A stretch of 64,000 bases of DNA, taken from positions 248,001 through 312,000 of the forward strand of contig JACJXO010000001.1 of NCBI GenBank assembly GCA_020636645.1, written 5' to 3'. Of this stretch, positions 16,050 to 24,679 are shown one piece after another. This DNA comes from Chitinophagales bacterium. Its GTDB lineage: Bacteria > Bacteroidota > Bacteroidia > Chitinophagales > BACL12. Below the pieces are notes generated by a model that was not told the origin of the DNA, did not search any database, and saw only the letters and a list, made by a program, of their open reading frames with translations. The position numbers and the translations under genes were made by a program. Position 1 is the first letter of the stretch; every line of letters begins with the position of its first letter.

Positions 16050-17080
16050 ACCTGACTGTTCTTTGACAGCAGATAGTGACTCACGGTCCATTCCTTTCCA
16101 CCGTTATACCCCCAAAGTTCAGCACATGACATAAAGAAAACACGCCAGTAAACCCACCACTTCTTGAGTTCACTTCTTCCGTAAGTCTCTTCCAGCACAG
16201 GCAGCACATCACCCCTGCTCCGGGTCATATTCTTTAGCCATTCTTCGGCTGTTTTCTGGTAGTGTGTGCCAGACCAGGTCCATTGTTCTTCTATCCGGAA
16301 CGGATTATTCAGTTCAGACATCAGTGATTCTGAAGGCATGATTCCGCCTGTAAAGAAATACTTTGACATCCAGTCTGTTTCATCTTTGTATTCATAGAAG
16401 TAGGTGAATCGTTTATGGGTAAAGATGTGAATGAACAGTTTACCATCCGGCTTAAGCCAGGAGTGGATCCGCTGCAGCAATGTCTCCCAGTTTCGCATAT
16501 GTTCAAACATCTCAACACTGACAACACGGTCATATTGCTTGTCAGGAGTAAACTCATTCATATCTGCGGTAATGATGCGCACGTTGTCTATTCCTTCTGC
16601 CACACACCTGTTTTGAATATACTGGCGTTGTGGTGCAGAGTTGCTAACCGCAGTGATCCTGGCATCCGGGAACCTCCTTGCCATGGCAAGCGTCAGACTT
16701 CCCCAGCCACAACCCAGTTCCAGAATACGCATTCCATCCTGCAGACCTGCCCGCTGTATGGTGAGGCTTAATGCAGCCTCTTCTGCCATATCCAGTGTTT
16801 TGGTATGATCATCCCAGTAACAACAGCTGTATTTCATCTGGCTGCCAAGAACCTCGCGAAAGAAGGGCGGAGGCAGCTCATAGTGCTGCTCATTGGCTGC
16901 TTCTGTATGTATGGCAACCGGACCACTGCGCATAGCCTGCAGGATGCCTGCCGTATAGTCCGGCTGACCACCGTGCATGGTCTCTTCATCCAGTCGCTGC
17001 TGGATGAGCTTCCTGATGCGGCGTCTTATAATAAAGTCAGGTACCCACCCACCGTTCAATAATGCTGATGTTATTGCCAT
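16046..17080 (-). CDS. CFA-like SAM-dependent lipid methyltransferase
   Basis: A 344-residue class I methyltransferase related to CFA synthases but with a short, divergent N-terminal domain. SAM motif I is ILELGCGWGS (119-128). The catalytic-site residues seen in CFA enzymes are kept: MKYSC (Cys86), VVSVEMFEHM (Glu190) and FIHIF (His218). The stretch FYEYKDETDWMSKYFFTGGIMPS matches the branch that accompanies flavoprotein and DUF1365 genes. It is the first gene of the lipid operon. The 218-base gap upstream, shared with a divergent gene, should hold the operon promoter, but no TAnnTTTG box is visible there, which would fit use of an alternative sigma factor. Confidence 0.82.
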   Translation of the reverse strand: MAITSALLNGGWVPDFIIRRRIRKLIQQRLDEETMHGGQPDYTAGILQAMRSGPVAIHTEAANEQHYELPPPFFREVLGSQMKYSCCYWDDHTKTLDMAEEAALSLTIQRAGLQDGMRILELGCGWGSLTLAMARRFPDARITAVSNSAPQRQYIQNRCVAEGIDNVRIITADMNEFTPDKQYDRVVSVEMFEHMRNWETLLQRIHSWLKPDGKLFIHIFTHKRFTYFYEYKDETDWMSKYFFTGGIMPSESLMSELNNPFRIEEQWTWSGTHYQKTAEEWLKNMTRSRGDVLPVLEETYGRSELKKWWVYWRVFFMSCAELWGYNGGKEWTVSHYLLSKNSQV

Positions 17081-17298
17081 TTGTCAGAAAACCCCATCGG
17101 GCTGTTTTGTTCAGTAGTACAAAAAAAGACAAAACCTCTCAAATGGCAGCAGTCACATTCCAAATGCAATTGTTATGGCAAGGGGCTCAGATGAATGTAA
17201 TTTTCAGATCGTAAAATATTATGTGAAAAAAAGCAGAAAGTGGCATCATAGCTGAACTTTTTATTGCTGTCTAACGTATAATATACAACTCCTCTGCC

Positions 17299-17733
17299 AT
17301 GGTCAAACAATTTGCCCTACCTTCTTATGTCATCTGGATCTTTGCCGGAGTGGCATTTGTATCCGCCGGAACATTGGCCGTTTTCGAATGGACCTTTGGA
17401 CTGGGCGCAGTTGTGCTGGCTGGTATAGTTGCCTATATCGGATACCGGTTCTTTTTCAGACCTGCCTTTATTGAGATGGACATTATGAAAAGCGGCGAGC
17501 CGGCTACAGCTGTTATTCTGGAAAGCTGGGATACCGGCAGAAAGATCAATGACAACCCAAGGCTGGGTCTGAAACTTGAAGTACGTCCGCCGGAAATGGT
17601 GCCTTATCAGGTAGAAGTTCAGCACAATATCAAAGAAGAAGAACGCAGGATGTTTCGTGAGGGTCGGGTGCTGCACGTCAAGATTGACAGCCGCAATCCA
17701 AAGAAAGTGGCCATACTTCCGAAGGCATCCTGA
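17299..17733 (+). CDS. small membrane-anchored protein of unknown function
   Basis: A 144-residue protein. Two hydrophobic segments (about 10-28 and 32-50) form a hairpin anchor. A soluble part of about 90 residues follows (PATAVILESWDTG to VEVQHNIKEEERRMF to VKIDSRNPKKVAILPK). It has a small beta-barrel look similar to DUF3592-type domains, with the soluble part probably on the cytoplasmic side. I do not recognise a function. It has its own T-tract terminator just downstream and is divergent from the lipid operon. Confidence 0.65.
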   Translation: MVKQFALPSYVIWIFAGVAFVSAGTLAVFEWTFGLGAVVLAGIVAYIGYRFFFRPAFIEMDIMKSGEPATAVILESWDTGRKINDNPRLGLKLEVRPPEMVPYQVEVQHNIKEEERRMFREGRVLHVKIDSRNPKKVAILPKAS

Positions 17734-17741
17734 AATGATCC

Positions 17742-17767
17742 AACCACCTGAAAGGGTGGTTTTTTTT
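17742..17767 (+). terminator. rho-independent terminator after the small membrane protein gene
   Basis: AACCACC pairs with GGTGGTT across a six-base loop and is followed directly by a run of T. It lies 9 bases past the stop codon at 17733. Confidence 0.8.
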
Positions 17768-17820
17768 GACCGTTTCCTGCCAAAACAAAGCCGGTCAGCC
17801 GTCGTTTATCATGTACCTTT

Positions 17821-19992
17821 ATGGCTATGAGATACCTGTTTCTGCTACTTGGTTTTGTGCTGACCCTGCAGGCATGTACCCTGACAGAAAACATACAGGA
17901 CGGACAAACTGCCTGGAACCTTAAAAAGTATGGCCTGGCAGCCCAGTTGCTGGAAAAGGAATTCAGCAAAGAAGATCCTGCCAATGACAACGGTGCCCTG
18001 GCTTTTCAGATCGGCCGGTGTTATCTCTATACCGGAAACAGCAGTGCTGCGGCAAGCTGGTTCAAAAAAGCCATAGAATGGGAATATGGTTCTGAAGCCA
18101 TCCTGCAGTACGCTTTTACCCTCAAGCGCCTGGAGCAGTATGACGATGCTATCGAACAGTTCAATGAATACCTGAAAGAAGAACCTTACCGCCGACCAGA
18201 GATCAACGTAGAGATCAATGCCTGTGAACAGGCCATTGCCTGGAAAGCCCGGCAGGAAGACGAATTTGAAAGAGATACCTACGTTAGCAACATCAGGGTG
18301 CTGAACTCTCCCGATGCAGACTTTCAGCTGGTACATGCTGCAGATGACCTGGTCCTGTTCACTTCTTCCCGAGCATCTGCCACCGGCGAGAATAAAGATT
18401 CCTGGACCGGCAATCAGTATTATGACCTCTTTCAAAGCACTACAGATCGACCTGGTTCCTTTGCGGTTCCGATTCCCTGGGAAGCCGGCATGAACACTCC
18501 TTATAATGATGGTTCTGTGGTATTCAACAGCAATTATTCTGAAATGTATCTGGTGCGCTGCGGATCAGACAACAAAAAGATCGATGATTACTGCTCCATC
18601 TATGTAAGCTATCGTCAGCCCGGCGATACCTGGACTGAACCACTGGAGCTCAAATTCTTCGAAGACAGCCTGAACCTGGGTATGCCTTGTTTGTCGCCCG
18701 ATGACCAGACCCTCTTCTTCATTGCCACAGATCCCAACGGTGAAGGCGGCAGCGATATCTACTTTGCCAAACGCCTGCTGGATGGATGGGATATTCCGCA
18801 GAACGCCGGCACCTCTGTCAACAGCGAAGGCAACGAAGCCTTCCCAACCTTTGGCCCCGATGGCACATTCTATTTTTCTTCCGATGGCCTTCCCGGCATG
18901 GGCGGGCTGGATATCTTCTCAGCCAACTGGAATGGAAACAAGTTCACCAAAGTCAGTAATCTGGAATATCCGATCAACTCCGGCGAAGATGACTTCGCCC
19001 TCCTGATGGAAACCAGACCTGTTGGAAAAGATACCTTGTCTATGGGGTATTTCAGCTCCGGCCGTTCGGGTGGCAGTGGCAGCGACGATCTCTATCAGTA
19101 CATCAGAACCAACAAGAAACCCAGACCACCGGTATTTGTGCTGCAGGTCAGGGTGCTGCGCAAGATATATGAAGACAGTCTGGATGTTACCAGCAAACCG
19201 GTTGATACCGTGTACCTGCCTGGTGCCGCACTGAGTGCTGGACTGTCAGGTGCCATGAACATCTTACCTGTCTTTATGCAGGGCAATGATCCTGACTCTA
19301 TTTATACCGCCGAAGTTAATGTGGGAGAAACGTATTCACTCAAAGCTTCGATGGATGGATTCTTTGCCCGGTCAGAAAATATTTCAACAACAGGATGGAC
19401 CGCTGCACCCGGCGATACCCTGGTGGTTCTGTATGAAATGGTGCTGGACCAGATACCCACCTCCACCACCACACAGATCAGGCTGAACAATATTTATTAC
19501 GATTTCAATGATACCACCCTGAGGCCGGAAAGCTTTCCTGAACTGGATCAGCTGGTCACCCTGCTGACAGAAAACCCCGGGCTGACCATACAGATCAATT
19601 CTCATACTGATGCCAGGGGCAAAGACAGTTATAACCAGAAACTATCTCAGGGCAGGGCCAATAGTGTAGTGGTCTATCTCATTTCCAAAGGTATTGCGCA
19701 GGAACGCCTGTTCGCCAAAGGTGTGGGTGAGTCTGAACCGGATGTGATCAGGGCAGACGTCAGTACCCCTTCAGGTGTACTTGTACCAAAAGGCACAGTG
19801 CTGACCGAGAAATTCATCAACACCTTCAAGAGTAACAAGGATGATTTTGAGTTTCTGCACCAGTTCAACAGACGCACTACGTTCGCAGTATTAAGCGATG
19901 ACTTCCGTCTGGAAAGTGAAACCCCCGATGATGTGGAAGTTGACCCTGCACCGGATGATGGTGTAAGAGATGATACCCCGAAAGAAGACTGA
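17821..19992 (+). CDS. OmpA-family lipoprotein with TPR and PD40 propeller (PorE-like layout)
   Basis: A 723-residue outer-membrane lipoprotein. The lipobox LTLQAC puts the lipidated Cys at residue 19. TPR-like helices cover about 25-140. PD40/WD40-like propeller blades cover about 155-430 (repeated phrases such as SPDDQTLFF, SDIYFAKR, FGPDGTFYFSSDG, GGLDIFSA). A beta-rich CRD-like region follows at 440-545, then an OmpA C-terminal peptidoglycan-binding domain (IYYDFNDTTLRPES, INSHTDARG, LSQGRANSV). This order matches PorE of the type IX secretion machine, but Bacteroidota carry several such paralogues, so the PorE role is only a possibility. Met3 (17827) is an alternative start. Confidence 0.85.
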   Translation: MAMRYLFLLLGFVLTLQACTLTENIQDGQTAWNLKKYGLAAQLLEKEFSKEDPANDNGALAFQIGRCYLYTGNSSAAASWFKKAIEWEYGSEAILQYAFTLKRLEQYDDAIEQFNEYLKEEPYRRPEINVEINACEQAIAWKARQEDEFERDTYVSNIRVLNSPDADFQLVHAADDLVLFTSSRASATGENKDSWTGNQYYDLFQSTTDRPGSFAVPIPWEAGMNTPYNDGSVVFNSNYSEMYLVRCGSDNKKIDDYCSIYVSYRQPGDTWTEPLELKFFEDSLNLGMPCLSPDDQTLFFIATDPNGEGGSDIYFAKRLLDGWDIPQNAGTSVNSEGNEAFPTFGPDGTFYFSSDGLPGMGGLDIFSANWNGNKFTKVSNLEYPINSGEDDFALLMETRPVGKDTLSMGYFSSGRSGGSGSDDLYQYIRTNKKPRPPVFVLQVRVLRKIYEDSLDVTSKPVDTVYLPGAALSAGLSGAMNILPVFMQGNDPDSIYTAEVNVGETYSLKASMDGFFARSENISTTGWTAAPGDTLVVLYEMVLDQIPTSTTTQIRLNNIYYDFNDTTLRPESFPELDQLVTLLTENPGLTIQINSHTDARGKDSYNQKLSQGRANSVVVYLISKGIAQERLFAKGVGESEPDVIRADVSTPSGVLVPKGTVLTEKFINTFKSNKDDFEFLHQFNRRTTFAVLSDDFRLESETPDDVEVDPAPDDGVRDDTPKED

Positions 19993-20012
19993 GTTAATTA
20001 GCTAATTAACTC
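19991..20012. terminator. 22-base perfect palindrome between convergent genes
   Basis: GAGTTAATTAG is followed immediately by its reverse complement, beginning inside the stop codon of the OmpA-family gene and ending 10 bases before the tryptophan dioxygenase stop. It is AT-rich with no T-tract, so it is at best a weak bidirectional terminator. Confidence 0.4.
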
Positions 20013-20021
20013 ATTCATTCA

Positions 20022-21068
20022 TCAGCCCCAGAAACCCAGTCGTTTTTGCAATTCAGGGCTCAGTTCCGGAAGCCTTTTTCTTTCTATCAGGAAGCTGGAC
20101 AGTAAGGCAAAATCTCTGAACACATAGTGCTTGTTCAGGGCACCCTGCAAATATTCTTTACCGGTGCTGCCCCCGGTTCCAACCCTGCTTCCTATCATCC
20201 GGTGCACCATATTGATGTGTCTGAATCTCCAGGTGGCCATTTGTTCATCAATGTCCAGCATGTTCTGGATCATCTGAAAAGGTTGCTGCAGGATCGGATA
20301 GCCACTGTACAACTTGATGAAAAGTGCCGCACGCATAGCTGCCGGACTGAGTGTGGTATGCTGCTCTCCCTGACCAAGAAAAATCCGGTCAAAGGCATCT
20401 GCATTGCCTGACTCTTCCGCACTCAGGGTGGATCGGTAAACCTCCCTGTAGTCATTCCAGAAAACATGGTGTTCACTGCTTTCTTTCGTGATGCTTTGGT
20501 AGTGCTGCCACAAATCCTGATCTGCAAAGAAAGGCATACGCACCAGCCAGCGTTCCAACAGTTCCAGCCAGGTGGGTTCTGCTTCTACTTTTTTAATGAG
20601 ATCTACATATTGTGGTTTCAGCTGAGAGAGATAGTATTCCTGTCCGTACCGATGGTCAAACTTCAATCCTAATCTTGCTTCCAGCATCTTGAATTGCCAG
20701 CTCTGAAATCCGGATGCCGGCCTGAGCAGATCGCGGAAGTCATGAAAATCAAGCGGTGTCATGGTCTCCAGAATATCGATCTGCTGCACCAGCACCTTAA
20801 GAATGGTAACGATGCGGGATGTTCTGTGTACGATGGTCTGCAAGGCAGGTGAGTTGTCGTTCACTTCTTCCTGCAGCATTACCCGAATGGCAGAGTCCAG
20901 TTCAAAATGAATCTGTTTGAACCAGAGTTCATAAGCCTGATGGATGATAATGAACAACATCTCATCATGGGCAGGAGTACCTTCCTTAAAACTTTCAGGT
21001 TCCTGCGCATGCAGGATCTTTTCCAACTGCAGGTACTCAGTATATTCAACGGGCTGGCGACTCATCAT
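20022..21068 (-). CDS. kynA: tryptophan 2,3-dioxygenase
   Basis: A 348-residue heme enzyme that opens the indole ring of tryptophan to N-formylkynurenine, the first step of the kynurenine route. The active-site helix reads IIHQAYELWFKQIHFELDS (distal His43). The C-terminal RHINMVHRMIGSRVGTGGSTG supplies the proximal heme His and the substrate loop. It is longer than the bacterial enzymes of about 280 residues, with the extra length mainly in the middle and C-terminus. No kynureninase or formamidase is in the window. The UbiD gene upstream on the same strand is only 36 bases away and may be co-transcribed. Confidence 0.92.
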   Translation of the reverse strand: MMSRQPVEYTEYLQLEKILHAQEPESFKEGTPAHDEMLFIIIHQAYELWFKQIHFELDSAIRVMLQEEVNDNSPALQTIVHRTSRIVTILKVLVQQIDILETMTPLDFHDFRDLLRPASGFQSWQFKMLEARLGLKFDHRYGQEYYLSQLKPQYVDLIKKVEAEPTWLELLERWLVRMPFFADQDLWQHYQSITKESSEHHVFWNDYREVYRSTLSAEESGNADAFDRIFLGQGEQHTTLSPAAMRAALFIKLYSGYPILQQPFQMIQNMLDIDEQMATWRFRHINMVHRMIGSRVGTGGSTGKEYLQGALNKHYVFRDFALLSSFLIERKRLPELSPELQKRLGFWG

Positions 21069-21104
21069 CTGATTTTGCCCTAAAAGTACGGAATTGGAGA
21101 AAGG

Positions 21105-23036
21105 TCAGTATGCCGCTTCCTCCACCACAGCACCACCCGGCAACAGCTGTCCGCGATAACGCAGCGATGGCGATGAAATAAAATTGCCAAGACCCAGCAT
21201 CTGCCATCGCTCATCCACCCGATCGATGATCTCATCATTCATGACAATGATATTGGGCCAGGGTCTCTGGAACTGATCCAGTGCTCTGGTCTTGCGGGTT
21301 CCGTCTATTCCGGCCTGCGATACCCCCTGAGCATTATGCTCACTGAGCATCACGTCACGCTTCGGATCTATGTTGTTGGCAAAATGCCAGATGACCGTGG
21401 CTACATCATCAGCCGGCACCAGATGATCCACATAGATGAAGAACCTGATCCTGTCAAGCCCTGCTTCCTGCCGCAGGGAAGCATGCAGTTGTTTCACATG
21501 ACCCGGCTTGTCTTTCTTCACAGATACAAGCACCGCAGAGATGCCTTTGTTCAGCAAACCTGTATATAGTCCATGTACTTCAGTATATGCATTCTGTATG
21601 CTGCTCACATCTATCTTCACCTCAGATGGTGTATGGTATTTTGCTGTTTCATTGACCTCTTCTTCCAGTTTGATGGTGGCATCCAGAAACATTTTACCGC
21701 CGAAGGCAAACTTTGAACAGCTATGGTCCAGCACATCTGCCGGGCCCTGACTGAGGATGATATCCTGCCAGGGGTCCACCTGTTCACTGATGGTTCTGGC
21801 TACCGTGGCGTAATCATGAATATCTGTTTCTTCAGAATGCACCACCAGGATCTTATTGAACATCATTTGTCCGGCACCCCACATGGCATTCATGATCTTT
21901 TGTCCGTGACCGGGGAATTCTTTTTTGACAGAAGCAAGTGTCAGGTTGTGAAACACCCCTTCAATTGGCATGTCCATATCAACCATTTCAGGCAACATGG
22001 TCATTTTGATCGGAGCCAGGAAGATCCTTTCAGTAGCCTTGCCTATCCAGGCATCTTCCTGCGGCGGAATGCCAACGATGGTGGAGGGATAAACCGCATC
22101 TTTCCGGTGGGTGATGCAGGTGACATGAAACTTCGGATACCAGTCGGCCAGAGAATAGTATCCTGTATGATCGCCGAACGGGCCTTCCCAGATGAGATCA
22201 TCAGCGGGATCCACATATCCTTCGATCACGATATCAGCATCGGCCGGCACGTGAATATCAAAACCGAACCGCTCTTCCGTCAGGGTGATGCACTTCACAA
22301 GTTCCACCTTTTTCTTTCGTATGAATCCCGCCAGCATATATTCATCCACATTGGGAGGCAACGGAGCTGTGGCGGCATAGGTATATACCGGATCGCCACC
22401 CAGAATAACCGCTACCGGCATCTTCTTTCCCATGGCCTGGTATTTTCTGAAATGCGCCGCACTTACTTTGTGTTTGTGCCAGTGCATGCCGGTCAGGTCC
22501 TTACCGAAAACCTGCATGCGGTACATACCTACATTGCGAATTCCATTCTCGGGATCCATGGTGTGGATAACAGGCAGGGTGATGAACGGCCCACCGTCTG
22601 ATGGCCAGCAAGTCATAACAGGCAGTCTGGTCAGATCAGGATCCTGCATGATCACCTGCTGACAGGCGCCTTTACCGCCGATGGTCTTTGGCATCCAGGA
22701 AGCGATCTTACCCAGCTGAGGCAGCATTCTGACCTTATCAGCCAGCGTGCGTTTGGGTTCACTGAGAGAGTGGAATAAGGTTTCAATCTCTTTGGCAATA
22801 TCATCAAGATGTGCCACACCAAGTGCAAGACACATGCGTTTTTCACTACCCAGTGCATTGATGAGCAGGGGGAAATCTGTTCCGGTATTCTCGAAGAGTA
22901 ATGCCGGTCCGTTTTGTTTGATGAACCTGTCTGCGATCTCTGTGATCTCCAGTCTCGGATCAACAAATTCCTTTACGCGAAGAAGCTCTCCGTGCTCTTC
23001 CAGTACCTCTATGAATTGCTGCAGGTGTTTGTACAC
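21105..23036 (-). CDS. UbiD-family prenylated-FMN decarboxylase
   Basis: A 643-residue decarboxylase. Family segments include LEITEIADRF, TCWPSDGGPFITLP, NVGMYRMQVFGKDLTGMHW (prFMN/metal site) and EGPFGDHTGYYS, with the catalytic Glu region. In organisms using the futalosine route, UbiD-like enzymes are thought to take off the ring carboxylate late in menaquinone synthesis; mqnA and mqnE are in this window, so that is the likely role. The start is GTG at 23036 (then YKHLQQFIEVL). The longer open frame to 23132 would run through a promoter and a terminator hairpin, so it is rejected. The UbiX partner is not seen here. Confidence 0.85.
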   Translation of the reverse strand: MYKHLQQFIEVLEEHGELLRVKEFVDPRLEITEIADRFIKQNGPALLFENTGTDFPLLINALGSEKRMCLALGVAHLDDIAKEIETLFHSLSEPKRTLADKVRMLPQLGKIASWMPKTIGGKGACQQVIMQDPDLTRLPVMTCWPSDGGPFITLPVIHTMDPENGIRNVGMYRMQVFGKDLTGMHWHKHKVSAAHFRKYQAMGKKMPVAVILGGDPVYTYAATAPLPPNVDEYMLAGFIRKKKVELVKCITLTEERFGFDIHVPADADIVIEGYVDPADDLIWEGPFGDHTGYYSLADWYPKFHVTCITHRKDAVYPSTIVGIPPQEDAWIGKATERIFLAPIKMTMLPEMVDMDMPIEGVFHNLTLASVKKEFPGHGQKIMNAMWGAGQMMFNKILVVHSEETDIHDYATVARTISEQVDPWQDIILSQGPADVLDHSCSKFAFGGKMFLDATIKLEEEVNETAKYHTPSEVKIDVSSIQNAYTEVHGLYTGLLNKGISAVLVSVKKDKPGHVKQLHASLRQEAGLDRIRFFIYVDHLVPADDVATVIWHFANNIDPKRDVMLSEHNAQGVSQAGIDGTRKTRALDQFQRPWPNIIVMNDEIIDRVDERWQMLGLGNFISSPSLRYRGQLLPGGAVVEEAAY

Positions 23037-23055
23037 TGTTTGTTTTTTCAGGTAA

Positions 23056-23084
23056 CAAAAATAGGCAAAGAAGGTTGGTACAAA
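23056..23084 (-). promoter_or_regulatory. promoter of the UbiD-family gene
   Basis: Read on the minus strand: TTTG (23084-23081), 17 bases, then TATTTTTG (23063-23056), ending 19 bases before the GTG at 23036. This fits the Bacteroidota -33/-7 pattern and decides the start codon. Confidence 0.58.
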
Positions 23085-23087
23085 ACA

Positions 23088-23117
23088 CCGGCGGCCCGCA
23101 TTGCTGCGGGCCGCCGG
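23088..23117 (-). terminator. strong hairpin downstream of the FadL-like gene
   Basis: A perfect 13-base-pair GC-rich stem (CCGGCGGCCCGCA and its complement) with a TTGC loop, 18 bases past the stop of the FadL-like gene on the minus strand. It is followed by TGTTTTGT, a weak T-tract. It also separates that gene from the UbiD promoter. Confidence 0.65.
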
Positions 23118-23135
23118 CCACCTTACTGACAATCA

Positions 23136-24647
23136 TTAAAACCTAAAACCAAGACTCAAAAGAAAATTGCTGACGGTTTTGTCAATGGTTGCTCCTTCAT
23201 TGGCGCCATTTCCGTCGCTGAAATTATATTGTGTATCATACTCTGTTGAACGTGTATTAGCGTAACCGAGATCCACATAAAAATGTTCATCGCGGATACC
23301 AGCACCAAGGGTATAGGTACTTCGGGCAAAATCTGCACTGCCTTCTGCAAATCCGCTTGCGAAAGGTGTTCCCATAATGGCATAACCACCTCTGAAACGG
23401 AATACCTCGTATGCCAGTTCTGCACCCACACGGATGTTATGTGCACCGGTATATTTTTCATTGATGGTATTATTGAGTGCGGTCTCGAGTGTAATATCAT
23501 CTACCGAACCGATCCGGTTGAAGTTGAAACCTGCTGCGCTGTAGTCCACAAATTCATAGTCAAAACTGATGAAACCGTACTGTTTCATAGTAATTGCAGC
23601 TGATGCAATGGCTCTCCACGGAGTGACGATGCTGTATTCATAGCGACCGGTTGGCGAATCATAGCCATATGATCCGGAAGTATCCAGACTGGAGGTCATG
23701 GTACTTCTGTACACATCGGTCAGCCCCAGGGCAGTTGGTGTATGCACTGCTCCGCCCAATCTCAGGTAGTCATTTACCCGGTAGATCACCCCAAATTTTC
23801 CATTGATACCGGCTCCGTTTACATTCAGCTGATCAGTGAGTGTCATTTGGTTGAAGTTGTCGTGTACATTCTGTACATCTTCCTCCGTATAGGTAACCAC
23901 TGCATTGTAATCAACTATCGGCACACCCAGGGTAAAGCCCACATACAGTTTATTGCCATAGTTGCCGCCAAAGGAAAAGTCCAGTTCATCATAGGCACCG
24001 GATGTTTCCAGGGTTTTTGTCTGTTGGATATTCCCCCCCTGTATTTCGGTATAATAACTGGTACTGTCGTTGAAGTTCGGGTTGATGAGATAGGTTTCCC
24101 AGGCAAGGCCTGCGCCAAAAGGGAAGGAACCGGTCACACTGCCCGGATTGGTACCTCCGTTGGCATTGAGCTGCTCCACATACAGGCTGGTAAGTGAGTT
24201 GCGATCGTTAAAGCCGGTGTAAATAAGTCTGTTGTTGAAGTTCTCCAGCCTGTTGTACCCTACTGCAAACTGGGTAGCCACCCATCCGTTATCTGCATTG
24301 GCCTTTCCTGTTTTCATATTGGTAAAGACCATACCCAGATTAGACAGATTGAAATTGTATTTATCTGCATTGGTAGCGCTTCCGTAGAATGCACTCTGGT
24401 TATCGAAATGCGTCAGCCCGGGAGTAAATACAAATTCTGAACTTCTGTAGATACCGATCCCTGCGGGGTTCATGGCCAGTGAGCTGAAATCTCCGCCAAG
24501 GGCACCAAAGGCATTGGCTACACCAAGAGACCTTGCGGTTCCGCCGAAACCCAGCATAGAGTACCGGAGGGCATCTTCATCGCTCTGTGCCTGTGACAGT
24601 ATGGGCATGGCAAGGGCCAGAGCAAGTATTGCGTATTGCTTTTTCAT
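23136..24647 (-). CDS. FadL/OmpP1/TodX-like outer-membrane protein
   Basis: A 503-residue beta-barrel protein with a signal peptide (about 1-20, ending SQAQ). The FadL-type N-terminal plug region reads YSMLGFGGTARSLGVANAFGALGGDFSSLAMNPAGIGIY. Later strands show alternating hydrophobic residues with frequent Tyr/Gly, ending in VSNFLLSLGFRF with terminal Phe as in outer-membrane barrels. FadL proteins take up hydrophobic compounds such as long-chain fatty acids; the ligand here is unknown. It lies directly downstream of the low-complexity secreted protein gene (32-base gap). Confidence 0.85.
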   Translation of the reverse strand: MKKQYAILALALAMPILSQAQSDEDALRYSMLGFGGTARSLGVANAFGALGGDFSSLAMNPAGIGIYRSSEFVFTPGLTHFDNQSAFYGSATNADKYNFNLSNLGMVFTNMKTGKANADNGWVATQFAVGYNRLENFNNRLIYTGFNDRNSLTSLYVEQLNANGGTNPGSVTGSFPFGAGLAWETYLINPNFNDSTSYYTEIQGGNIQQTKTLETSGAYDELDFSFGGNYGNKLYVGFTLGVPIVDYNAVVTYTEEDVQNVHDNFNQMTLTDQLNVNGAGINGKFGVIYRVNDYLRLGGAVHTPTALGLTDVYRSTMTSSLDTSGSYGYDSPTGRYEYSIVTPWRAIASAAITMKQYGFISFDYEFVDYSAAGFNFNRIGSVDDITLETALNNTINEKYTGAHNIRVGAELAYEVFRFRGGYAIMGTPFASGFAEGSADFARSTYTLGAGIRDEHFYVDLGYANTRSTEYDTQYNFSDGNGANEGATIDKTVSNFLLSLGFRF

Positions 24648-24679
24648 GTTGTTCCGTTTTCTGTGTGATCAGACGCTGC

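Noticed and set aside
17106..17134. Possible CarH site in front of the lipid operon (TTTGTTC, and two ACAAAA copies 10 bases apart)
   Set aside because: The match is short, the spacing is 10 rather than 11, and the region is A/T-rich, so it is not reported as a site.
19991..20012. 22-base palindrome as a recombination or attachment site
   Set aside because: It is AT-rich, begins in a stop codon between convergent genes, and no integrase, transposase or second copy is present.
21723..22601. A 292-codon plus-strand frame inside the UbiD gene
   Set aside because: His/Ile-rich composition with no domain, entirely antisense to conserved UbiD motifs.
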